From contig JAEYXR010000066.1 in assembly GCA_023431215.1 (NCBI GenBank), positions 1-20,815 of the forward strand: a stretch of 20,815 nt of DNA. The letters run 5' to 3'. The position numbers and the translations under genes were made by a program. The notes below the pieces were generated by a model, which was given only the letters and a program-made list of their open reading frames with translations, made no database searches and was not told the origin of the DNA. This stretch comes from Bacillota bacterium (lineage in GTDB: Bacteria; Bacillota; Clostridia; Oscillospirales; Ruminococcaceae). The stretch's first letter is position 1. The number at the start of each line of letters is the position of its first letter. This document shows positions 1-6,625 of this stretch, one piece after another.

Positions 1-559
1 CGTTGCCCAAGTAAGCAATTTCCTTCTGCATCAAATAGCCTACAGCGGTATCCTTGATGTAGTCAGTAATGCCTGCGGTGGAGCAGTGGGCACGGTGGGC
101 AGAGCCAAAGGCATCATCTACGTAGATGTCTGCCAAAGAAGCAAGGTCTTTGCTGAAGGTATCAATGTTCTTGGTTTCCTCGGCACGGAAACGGGTATTT
201 TGCAGCAGAACAATATCGCCGTCCTTCATAGAGGTAACTGCAGCCTTTGCATGTTCCCCTACAACGGTATCGTCATCTGCAAAAACAACAGGCTTGCCCA
301 GCAGCTCACCCAAACGTACAGCAACGGGAGCCAGAGAGAACTTTGCCTCAGGGCCGTTCTTGGGTTTACCCAAGTGAGAGCAAAGGATGAGTTTGGCACC
401 CTTGTCCATCAGATACTTGATGGTAGGCAGTGCGGCAACAATGCGGTTATCGTTGGTAATAACGCCCTCTTTCATGGGCACATTGAAATCGCAGCGAACC
501 AGGACGCGCTTTCCTGCGGGGTTAAGATCCTCGATAGTGACTTTGTTCAGGGTATTCAT
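1..559 (-). CDS. pgk: Phosphoglycerate kinase, N-terminal part (cut by window edge)
   Basis: The reading frame gives the first 186 codons of phosphoglycerate kinase, the glycolytic enzyme that makes ATP from 1,3-bisphosphoglycerate and ADP in the cytoplasm. The N-terminal signature VLVRCDFNVPM is present near residues 19-29, followed by the substrate-binding stretches SHLGKPKNG and LLQNTRFRAEE, and the DDAFGSAHRAHCST segment near residue 160. The frame is open to base 1, so the nucleotide-binding C-terminal domain lies outside the window. The ATG at 559 is preceded by AAAGGA at a normal distance. The gene has its own promoter (725-753) and a 159-base leader, so it is probably not driven by the MATE gene upstream. 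In many Firmicutes gapA precedes pgk, but here it does not. Confidence 0.97.
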   Translation of the reverse strand, partial: MNTLNKVTIEDLNPAGKRVLVRCDFNVPMKEGVITNDNRIVAALPTIKYLMDKGAKLILCSHLGKPKNGPEAKFSLAPVAVRLGELLGKPVVFADDDTVVGEHAKAAVTSMKDGDIVLLQNTRFRAEETKNIDTFSKDLASLADIYVDDAFGSAHRAHCSTAGITDYIKDTAVGYLMQKEIAYLGN

Positions 560-862
560 ATTGCTTCATCCTTTCTGGTTGTGTTAACAATTAACAGTTG
601 GCGCCAAGGTGCTGTACTCCAAAGCACAAAAAGCAGCCACAGCGCTGCCTAGTTACTAAATTGAATAAAAAGCATACTGCCTTTATTGGCAAAATAGTAT
701 TTTCAGCAGTTTTTACCGTACCCTATTGTAAAGCAAATTAGCTGTTTTTGCAATAAAAACGGGTATGTTTCCCATAGCTTTTGCACTTTTTTGTTAAACA
801 TTTATCAGTATTGATTCCAAAGCGCCTACACACTGGCTATTATGCCCATCTCATGGGTTTTT
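560..862. other. Gene-free leader region of pgk
   Basis: No gene is supported here. The stretch holds the pgk promoter (725-753) and the pgk leader. Within the leader are a 10-base perfect palindrome TTGGCGCCAA at 598-607 and next to it GTTAACAATTAAC-like sequence, either of which could be an operator or an mRNA stem. A short 5-bp hairpin followed by seven T residues on the plus strand lies near 849-868 at the end of the MATE gene, but no plus-strand gene leads into it. Apparent plus-strand reading frames across pgk are shadows. Confidence 0.6.
725..753 (-). promoter_or_regulatory. Sigma-A-type promoter for pgk
   Basis: On the minus strand TTGCAA (748-753) and TACAAT (725-730) are separated by exactly 17 bases. 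The -10 matches the consensus at five of six positions and the -35 at four. Transcription would start near 718 and give a leader of about 160 bases before the pgk ATG. Confidence 0.6.
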
Positions 863-2272
863 TTACGACATTTCCTTTGCATTTTGCAAGGTCTCTGTAC
901 CCCCCTGCTGGGCCTCCAGCACCGCAATCTTTCTTAAGGTGGCAAAGCCCAATGGCAGGGCCAGCAAAAAGGTCAGAATGTCTGCGCAGCTTTGAGCACA
1001 TTCCACGCCGGTCAGCCCCCAAAATAGGGGCAACACCAGTATCATGGGAATAAAGAACAGCCCCTGACGCGCAACAGCCAGCAAGGATGCCCCCAGAGTT
1101 TCGCCCAGATTTTGCATCAGCATATTATCCAGCACTACCAGGGCAGACAGGGGTAATGTCATACACTGAAACCGCAAGGCAGCAGAGCCAATGGCAATCA
1201 CCTCGGGGTCTCCCCGGCGGAACAGCTCAATAATATAAGACGCAAACACAAAGCCCACTACCGAAAATCCAACCAGTACAAGAGCCCCCACCTTGACACA
1301 AAACCAATAGGACTGCCGCACCCTGTCGTAACGCTTTGCGCCGTAATTAAAGCCGCAGACCGGCTGAAACCCCTGCCCAAAGCCCAGCAGCACAGAAAAG
1401 GCAAACATCACCACACGGTTTACAATGGACATGGCAGCAATAGCAGCGTCGCCGTAGGCGCCTGCTCCCAGATTAAGGAAGATACCGGCAACACTGGCAA
1501 GGCCTTGGCGGTAAAAAGAGGGCAACCCGATTTTAAAAATCTCTTTATAAATTTCGGTGCTGGGCTTAAAATGCCGTAGCGATACCTTGATGTTGCCGTT
1601 GCGCCCATAGTTTTGATAAAACAAGATACCAAAGCTCAGCATCTGACTGAGCATGGTGGCCAGTGCCGCACCGCTTACACCCATATCAAACACAAAAATA
1701 AAAATAGGGTCTAATATGATGTTAACCACGCCGCCAATGCCAATGCCCACCATGCTGTAAAAGGCGCTGCCCTGGTAACGTAAAATATTATTCAGCACAA
1801 AGGCACCTGCCATAAAAGGCGCCGCAGGCAGGATATAAGCTGCATAGGAGCGTGCATAAGGCAAAATTGTTTCGGTAGCGCCCAAAAGACGCAGTGCGTC
1901 ATCAAAAAAAGCAAAACCAAAGAAGGTGACCAAAGCGCCGCATAATACTGCAGAAACAAAGCCCACCGACGCCACATGTATAGCTTTTTCTTGGTCACGG
2001 CTGCCCAGCAGCCGAGAAACATAGTTGCCGCTGCCCATACCAAAGGTAAAGCCAATGGCCTGAATTATAGCCATCAGCGGAAAAACCACGCCCACAGCGC
2101 CTGTGGCGCTGGTACCCAGCCTACCCACAAAAAATGTATCTGCCATGTTATAGACGGAGGTTACCAGCATAGAGATGATAGTGGGAACTGCAAGACGAAA
2201 AATAAGCGGTGCTACCGGTGTTTGGGTCATTTGAATAAATTTTTCTTCCGGAGTCAATGCGCGGGGCGGCAT
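863..2272 (-). CDS. MATE family multidrug efflux transporter
   Basis: A 469-residue integral membrane protein of the MATE (MepA/NorM/DinF) family, which exports organic cations or metabolites in exchange for Na+ or H+. It has the usual two-times-six helix layout and family length. The first half shows the typical segments LIFRLAVPTIISMLVTSVYN and NMADTFFVGRLGTSATGAVG, and the second half repeats them (IFKIGLPSFYRQGLASVAG, and FGQGFQPVCGFNYGAKRYDR near residue 320). The start is set by AGGAGG at 2281-2286, eight bases before the ATG at 2272. A longer reading from GTG at 2281 would overlap that binding site and is rejected. The gene stands alone behind its own promoter (2438-2466) and a 158-base leader, and is separated from degV by a terminator. 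The substrate cannot be told from sequence. Confidence 0.93.
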   Translation of the reverse strand: MPPRALTPEEKFIQMTQTPVAPLIFRLAVPTIISMLVTSVYNMADTFFVGRLGTSATGAVGVVFPLMAIIQAIGFTFGMGSGNYVSRLLGSRDQEKAIHVASVGFVSAVLCGALVTFFGFAFFDDALRLLGATETILPYARSYAAYILPAAPFMAGAFVLNNILRYQGSAFYSMVGIGIGGVVNIILDPIFIFVFDMGVSGAALATMLSQMLSFGILFYQNYGRNGNIKVSLRHFKPSTEIYKEIFKIGLPSFYRQGLASVAGIFLNLGAGAYGDAAIAAMSIVNRVVMFAFSVLLGFGQGFQPVCGFNYGAKRYDRVRQSYWFCVKVGALVLVGFSVVGFVFASYIIELFRRGDPEVIAIGSAALRFQCMTLPLSALVVLDNMLMQNLGETLGASLLAVARQGLFFIPMILVLPLFWGLTGVECAQSCADILTFLLALPLGFATLRKIAVLEAQQGGTETLQNAKEMS

Positions 2273-2357
2273 AGACACCACCTCCTAACATGTTGTGGTT
2301 TTTTAAGGCTGTGGGGGTTTATAAATCATATAGACAAAGCCCAATATAAATTTGCCA

Positions 2358-2407
2358 TGCGGCTCTGCCACTGCCATTTAAATCTAAATGCCAACGCTGC
2401 TGCCGCA
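2358..2407 (-). other. Possible structured leader hairpin of the MATE gene
   Basis: In the transcript leader TGCGGC and GCCGCA (2402-2407 and 2358-2363 on the plus strand) can pair and enclose an inner hairpin, CATTTA/TAAATG (2375-2380 and 2385-2390) with a four-base loop. It matches no riboswitch I recognise; the guanidine and preQ1 signatures were looked for by eye and not seen. Confidence 0.3.
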
Positions 2408-2437
2408 CAATGATAAATACCGTCACACATAGTTTTT

Positions 2438-2466
2438 ATTATACGTCAAAAAGGGTAAAATCTCAA
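2438..2466 (-). promoter_or_regulatory. Strong sigma-A-type promoter for the MATE gene
   Basis: TTGAGA (2461-2466) and a perfect TATAAT (2438-2443) are 17 bases apart on the minus strand. The start would fall near 2431, just after the degV terminator, which makes the MATE gene a separate transcription unit. Confidence 0.75.
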
Positions 2467-2476
2467 TAAACATACT

Positions 2477-2518
2477 AAAACCCACCTAAAAAGATTTTAA
2501 TCTTTTTAGGTGGGTTTT
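2477..2518 (-). terminator. Intrinsic terminator after degV (bidirectional shape)
   Basis: A 19-bp perfect inverted repeat with loop TTTA, containing CCCACCT/AGGTGGG and flanked by A and T runs. It lies nine bases after the degV stop codon. The symmetric A/T runs mean it could stop transcription in both directions. Confidence 0.88.
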
Positions 2519-2527
2519 TAAACTGTG

Positions 2528-3397
2528 TTATTTTTTGGCCACAGGATACACCACACCAATAATGGTGGGGCCGGAGTTGGTTACAATGGAACCACCCATC
2601 AGGTAGGTGCCGGCGCACTTAAGGCCGGTTTGTTTGGCAACCATTTTTTCCAACGTGTGGGCATTTTCCTTACTGTCTGCACGGATGATGTAAAAAGGTC
2701 TGCCGTCATTGACGAAGTCTTCTTTGCAAAGCTGGCACAGTGCCTCAATGAGCTTGTGGTCACCCCGCACCTTACTGTGGGTTTCCAGCGCACCGTCCAC
2801 CAGCGTTAAAATGGGACGAAAGCCCATAATTTCACCAACAAAAGCAGCAGCAGAGGTAATGCGCCCGCTTTTTTTTGCATAATCCAGGTTAAACAAGCCC
2901 ACATAAACATGATAGTTTGTCAAATGGTCGTTGAGAACATCCAAAACTTCATTGCGGCTTTTACCCGCTTTAACAGCCTTGGCGGCAGCCACCACGGCCA
3001 GCCCGTACACATAGGTGTAGGTACGGGAATCCACAATATCAATGGTGACATTTTCACACAGAGCAGGTTGTTCCTCCAGTATCATGCGCTTTGCCAAATT
3101 GGCGGCATTAAAAATACCGGAGCCCTTGGAGGTGATGGTGACGCAGATAATATGGTTATAGCCTTCTTTTACAGCCTTATCAAAGGCCTCGGCATACCTC
3201 AACGCAGTAATCTGAGAGGTTGTGGGTAACTCCTTGGCTGCTACCAGCATCTTATAGTATTCCTCGCTGGTAAAATCTTCGCCCTCCATATAGGTTACTC
3301 CATCCACGGTAATGGGGATAGCCAGCACCTGTATTCCCAGGGCCTCCACCTCATTTTTGGGGATGTCTGCTGCGGAGTCGGTTATAATTTTAATCAA
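2528..3397 (-). CDS. DegV family fatty-acid-binding protein (FakB-type)
   Basis: A 289-residue DegV protein, the usual family length. DegV/FakB proteins bind a fatty acid and hold its carboxylate for phosphorylation by FakA, giving acyl-phosphate for phospholipid synthesis. Family marks are the N-terminal IITDSAADIP, the TSQ motif at residues 60-62, the SKGSGIFNAA loop in place of the common SGTYNSA, and the GFRPIL strand near residue 195. The likely start is TTG at 3397, with GGAGG nine bases upstream; no ATG fits. This start overlaps the last eight bases of trmL, so translation is probably coupled. fakA lies one transcription unit away, which supports the FakB reading. The acyl chain specificity is not readable. 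Confidence 0.93.
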   Translation of the reverse strand: MIKIITDSAADIPKNEVEALGIQVLAIPITVDGVTYMEGEDFTSEEYYKMLVAAKELPTTSQITALRYAEAFDKAVKEGYNHIICVTITSKGSGIFNAANLAKRMILEEQPALCENVTIDIVDSRTYTYVYGLAVVAAAKAVKAGKSRNEVLDVLNDHLTNYHVYVGLFNLDYAKKSGRITSAAAFVGEIMGFRPILTLVDGALETHSKVRGDHKLIEALCQLCKEDFVNDGRPFYIIRADSKENAHTLEKMVAKQTGLKCAGTYLMGGSIVTNSGPTIIGVVYPVAKK

Positions 3398-3905
3398 ACT
3401 CTGGTTCCTCCCACTGATAATGATGCAACTGGCCCTTGTTTTGCAGCTGGGGATACCCCCACTGCCGCAGCACCTCGTAGGCGCCTATGGCCACAGTATT
3501 GGATAAATTCAGGCTGCGCAACCCTTGCAGCATGGGCATCCTTAAACACTGCCCGGGATGCTGCAGCAGCAGTTCTTCCGGCAAGCCCGCATCCTCACGT
3601 CCAAACACCAAAAAAGCATTGTCCGGATATTGGGCATCGCTATGTACTGTTGTGCCTTTGGTGGTAAAAAAGTACATAGGGGCTCCTTCATTTTGGTGTA
3701 AAAAGTCGCCCAGACTGTCGTAATAGGTAATATCAAGAAAATGCCAGTAATCCAGCCCCGCACGTTTTAGCTTGGCGTCATCCACCTCAAAGCCCATGGG
3801 TCTTACCAGGTGGAGTCTGGCCCCGGTGGCTGCACAGGTCCGGGCTACGTTTCCTGCATTCTGAGGGATTCTGGGCTCCACCAGTACAATATTCAAACAA
3901 CTCAC
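3390..3905 (-). CDS. trmL: tRNA (cytidine/uridine-34-2'-O)-methyltransferase TrmL
   Basis: A SPOUT-class methyltransferase of the TrmL/CspR type, which methylates the wobble ribose of certain leucine tRNAs using S-adenosylmethionine. The knotted-fold motifs are all present: NIVLVEPRIPQNAGNVART at the N terminus, FGREDAGLP in the middle, and LRSLNLSNTVAIGAYE near the C terminus. The start is uncertain. GTG at 3905 has AAGG nine bases upstream and gives about the usual family length. ATG at 3926 adds seven residues but lacks a binding site. TTG at 3896 would give the shortest form, beginning directly at the conserved segment. The stop overlaps the degV start. The promoter at 4259-4287 lies far upstream, with about 350 leader bases between. 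Confidence 0.92.
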   Translation of the reverse strand: MSCLNIVLVEPRIPQNAGNVARTCAATGARLHLVRPMGFEVDDAKLKRAGLDYWHFLDITYYDSLGDFLHQNEGAPMYFFTTKGTTVHSDAQYPDNAFLVFGREDAGLPEELLLQHPGQCLRMPMLQGLRSLNLSNTVAIGAYEVLRQWGYPQLQNKGQLHHYQWEEPEFD

Positions 3906-4221
3906 ACAATATCCGCCCTTTTGCATCTATAAAATACGTGTTGCCTAAGCTGCGTTTTTAGCCGTAACAGCTGCAAAGACATCCTGCAACCCTAAAGAAG
4001 TGCTGTTGATTGCCACTGGGCACATTACCGTCAAAAGTATAGGGAAAACAACACCACATCTTTTCAGGTTCCGGGGCCGCATCAGCAAAGCCTTGATCAG
4101 ACAAGGCTAAAACGCAGCAAACACTAAGTGTGCAAGCAGCATTGTTATCTAATCCGATGAAAATCTGCAACGAAGTCAGTGCATAAAACATTGGCGATAA
4201 ATTGTGCGTTGTTGCCCATAG

Positions 4222-4249
4222 TGTAACAACTGTTTTTGTAACAACTGTT
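4222..4249. repeat. Tandem 13-base repeat TGTAACAACTGTT at the trmL-degV promoter
   Basis: Two exact copies (4222-4234 and 4237-4249) with a 15-base period lie at about +3 to +31 relative to the predicted start of trmL-degV transcription, where a repressor would block RNA polymerase. A third near-identical copy, TGTAACAACTATT, is at 6613-6625 upstream of yloU-fakA. Confidence 0.7.
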
Positions 4250-4258
4250 GCTTCTCCT

Positions 4259-4287
4259 AGTTTACGGCATAGCCTTATCCTTGTCAA
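4259..4287 (-). promoter_or_regulatory. Sigma-A-type promoter for trmL-degV
   Basis: A perfect TTGACA (4282-4287) and TAAACT (4259-4264) are 17 bases apart on the minus strand. The start would be near 4252, directly in front of the tandem repeat. Confidence 0.65.
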
Positions 4288-4329
4288 GTATCTGCAGGTG
4301 CCCTTTATTCATACAAAAATTTTACCAAA

Positions 4330-4363
4330 AAGTTAAAAAGGAGCCGGGAAAAAGCCCGGCTCC
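4330..4363 (-). terminator. Intrinsic terminator after fakA
   Basis: On the minus strand GGAGCCGGG and CCCGGCTCC form a perfect 9-bp GC-rich stem with a six-base loop, followed directly by TTTTT and a second T run. It lies about 30 bases after the fakA stop. Confidence 0.9.
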
Positions 4364-4391
4364 AAAGTAAGTCTGCAAAAATGAAAGCGGT

Positions 4392-6041
4392 TTATTCAAC
4401 AGAAATAATCAGGTAGTAAACAGGCTGGCCACCGCTAATAAGCGCAATGTCCATCTCTTTGGGCAGCTTTTCCCGAACCGCTTCTTCCAGCTCCTTGGCC
4501 TGCTCGTCGGTAACATCCTCACCATAAAGTAGGGTTACAAAAGAGCTGTCCTTATCCACCAGCTGCTTGGTCAGCTTTACTGCAGCCTTTTTTAGGTCAC
4601 GGTCGGTAAAGGAGACCTTGCCGTTATCCAGAGCCAGAAGCTCGCCTTCCTTAATCTTGTGACCATCATAGTCACTGTCACGGGCAGCAAAGGTGATTTG
4701 GCCGGTGGAGACATTCTCGGCAGCCTTGGACATCGCTATTACATTATCGGCTATCTCGGCGCTGTCGTCAAAAGCAAGCATTGCACCCAGGCCCTGAGGA
4801 ATGGTACGGGTGGGAATTACTTTAATGTCACGGGTCTTGCAGAGCTTTGCAGCCTGCTCGGCAGCCATGATGATATTTTTGTTGTTGGGAAGCACAAACA
4901 CAGTCTGCGAGGGTGTGGCCTCGGCTGCATGAAGAATATCGTCTGTGGAGGGGTTCATGGTTTGGCCGCCGCTTACCACCTGGGTAACACCCAAATCTAC
5001 AAACAGCTGCTTAATACCTTCGCCTGCTGCTACAGCTACAAAGCTGTAGGGCACATCGGGGTCAACAGGTACCTTTTGTGCAGCCTTTGCCTCGGTGCGT
5101 TTCTTTTGCTCCTCATGTTGCAAACGCATATTTTCAATCTTCAGCTTGGTCAGCATGCCAAACTTCAAGGCTTCCTGCAATGCGTCACCGGGGTTTTCGG
5201 TATGCACATGGCATTTGATGATTTCTTCATCATCCACCACAACGGCACTGTCACCAATGGACTCCAGATAAGCACGGAGCTTTAAGGCATCGCTGTTCTT
5301 TTTATTTTTTATGACAATAAACTCGGTGCAGTAGGTAAATGTAATTTCTGTTTCATATTCACCGGCAGCATTGGAATCCAGATGAACGGTTTCCTCCTCA
5401 TCACCGGCTGCGTCGGCAGCGGCAATGATGCTTCCACCGTCAAACACTGTCTTCATACCCTCATAAATGCATACCAGCCCTTGACCGCCTGCGTCTACCA
5501 CACCGGCCTTTTTCAGCACGGGCAGCATCTCGGGGGTTTGAGCCAGAGCATCCTTGGCGCTGTCTACCACAATGGCCCACAGCTGGGCAAGGGTCATATC
5601 ATCGGTAATTACCTCGCGGGCTTTTTCGGCAGAAAGACGTGCTACGGTAAGCATGGTGCCTTCCGTAGGCTTCATAACAGCCTTATACGCCGCTTCCACA
5701 CCGATTGCAAGAGCAGCCGCCATATCTTGTGCCGTAGCGGTTTCTTTGTCCTTCAGGCCCTTGGAAAATCCCCGGAACAGCAGAGAGGTAATAACACCGG
5801 AGTTGCCTCTTGCACCACGCAGCAAAGCTGAGGAGGCAGTGTGTGCCACCTCATAAACTCCTGCACTGTCAGGCAGGGTCATCAGCTCCTGCTTAGCTGC
5901 ATTGATGGTCATGCTCATGTTGGTGCCGGTGTCGCCGTCGGGTACGGGGAATACGTTGAGGGAGTCCACCCTCTGGCGTTGGTTGCTGATATTATTTGCC
6001 GCGGAAATCATGGCGTCCCGCAGTATTTTACCGCTTATCAC
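4392..6041 (-). CDS. fakA: Fatty acid kinase subunit FakA (YloV), DAK2-domain protein
   Basis: A 549-residue protein, matching the roughly 550-residue family length. FakA phosphorylates fatty acid held by a FakB (DegV) partner. The N-terminal DAK2 domain shows the Mg-ATP motif DGDTGTN at residues 35-41 and GARGNSGVI near residue 80. The middle domain shows FTYCTEF and CHVHTENPG, the Cys and His-x-His cluster typical of the family. The C-terminal DegV-like domain follows, ending in ISGGQPVYYLIISVE. The start is GTG at 6041, with AAGGAG ten bases upstream. An ATG at 6113 would add 24 residues with no match to the family. It is probably co-transcribed with the Asp23 gene 94 bases upstream, as yloU-yloV are in Bacillus. 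Confidence 0.95.
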   Translation of the reverse strand: MISGKILRDAMISAANNISNQRQRVDSLNVFPVPDGDTGTNMSMTINAAKQELMTLPDSAGVYEVAHTASSALLRGARGNSGVITSLLFRGFSKGLKDKETATAQDMAAALAIGVEAAYKAVMKPTEGTMLTVARLSAEKAREVITDDMTLAQLWAIVVDSAKDALAQTPEMLPVLKKAGVVDAGGQGLVCIYEGMKTVFDGGSIIAAADAAGDEEETVHLDSNAAGEYETEITFTYCTEFIVIKNKKNSDALKLRAYLESIGDSAVVVDDEEIIKCHVHTENPGDALQEALKFGMLTKLKIENMRLQHEEQKKRTEAKAAQKVPVDPDVPYSFVAVAAGEGIKQLFVDLGVTQVVSGGQTMNPSTDDILHAAEATPSQTVFVLPNNKNIIMAAEQAAKLCKTRDIKVIPTRTIPQGLGAMLAFDDSAEIADNVIAMSKAAENVSTGQITFAARDSDYDGHKIKEGELLALDNGKVSFTDRDLKKAAVKLTKQLVDKDSSFVTLLYGEDVTDEQAKELEEAVREKLPKEMDIALISGGQPVYYLIISVE

Positions 6042-6135
6042 TTGTTTTACGCTCCTTCCGGAGATGGCTTGGTCCCTTGGGGCATGGTAAGCCCCGGCGC
6101 CCTCTCCATACAAAATATAGAAAGTATCGGCGCCT

Positions 6136-6489
6136 TTACTGGGCGTTGTTCATAGAATCCACAAAAACATTGACCTTAGCCACAGCAAAGCCCGTGGCTT
6201 CTTCTACGGTGTAGCGCACCTTGTGGACGATGCTTCTGACAATGGCGGAGATATTGACACCGTAGGTAACTGCAATGTGGATATCCACCACTAGCTTGCC
6301 GTCCTCGGTGCGAACTCTGACGCCCTTATCGGGAATTTCCTTATTGGCCAGCATGGACTTGAGTCCCTGGTAGGTGGAGCCTACCATACCGGAAACACCA
6401 TAGCACTCGGACGCAGCCCGACCAACCAGGTTGGCAAAATATTCCTGAGAGATCTCTACAGAACCCAGCGTATTTTCAAAGCCTATCAT
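6136..6489 (-). CDS. yloU: Asp23/Gls24 family envelope protein (YloU-like)
   Basis: A 117-residue Asp23/Gls24 protein. The family is linked to cell-envelope stress and membrane-associated assemblies, but its biochemical job is not settled. The sequence shows the usual course: GSVEISQEYFANLVGRAA near the N terminus, ECYGVSGM, then VDIHIAVTYGVNISAIVRSI and a C-terminal stretch on the V-x-V-x-V-D pattern (VAKVNVFVDSM). The start is the ATG at 6489, with AAGGAGG six bases upstream. A longer frame to 6576 lacks a binding site and runs through the leader. It sits directly before fakA, the same order as in other Firmicutes. I saw no convincing promoter in 6490-6623; TATTAT near 6523 lacks a good -35. 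Confidence 0.93.
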   Translation of the reverse strand: MIGFENTLGSVEISQEYFANLVGRAASECYGVSGMVGSTYQGLKSMLANKEIPDKGVRVRTEDGKLVVDIHIAVTYGVNISAIVRSIVHKVRYTVEEATGFAVAKVNVFVDSMNNAQ

Positions 6490-6612
6490 CTTAATCCTCC
6501 TTAGGTACTTATTATCTATCATAATATGATTTTTTGCCCGGTGCAGAACTTTATACCCCCCTACCGCCATCACCAAAACCCTTTTGGGAGATATTGTTTT
6601 TGCACCAAAAAA

Positions 6613-6625
6613 TGTAACAACTATT
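6613..6625. promoter_or_regulatory. Third copy of the TGTAACAACTRTT motif, upstream of yloU-fakA
   Basis: TGTAACAACTATT matches 12 of 13 bases of the tandem repeat at 4222-4249. It overlaps the stop codon of the upstream binding-protein gene and lies about 125 bases before the yloU ATG. The flanking bases make GTAA-N6-TTAC, a partly symmetric site. Confidence 0.45.

Larger units (their letters stand above)
3906..4391. other. Long leader and promoter region of trmL-degV; no supported gene
   Basis: This stretch holds the trmL-degV promoter (4259-4287), a tandem 13-base repeat just downstream of it (4222-4249), a 7-bp hairpin AGCCTTG/CAAGGCT (4089-4108) and the fakA terminator (4330-4363). A minus-strand reading frame at 3958-4287 (109 codons, rich in Cys and Trp) begins on a TTG that is the -35 box itself, has no ribosome binding site at any internal start, and uses third bases unlike its neighbours. 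I do not call it a gene. A leader of about 350 bases is long for trmL and may be regulatory or contain a small RNA. Confidence 0.5.

Noticed and set aside
86..652. Long plus-strand open frame of 188 codons
   Set aside because: It lies opposite pgk, whose protein is unmistakable on the minus strand; the plus frame has no family resemblance and is a shadow.
849..868. Short hairpin CCCAT/ATGGG followed by seven T on the plus strand
   Set aside because: The stem is only 5 bp and no plus-strand gene runs into it; on the minus strand, where the MATE gene ends, there is no T run after it.
4222..4249. Tandem repeat considered as a CRISPR or VNTR array
   Set aside because: Only two 13-base copies with a 2-base gap; no spacers or cas genes. 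Position at a promoter suits an operator better.
3958..4287. Minus-strand 109-codon frame, possible small Cys-rich protein
   Set aside because: Its first codon is the -35 box of the trmL-degV promoter, no internal start has a ribosome binding site, and codon use differs from neighbours.
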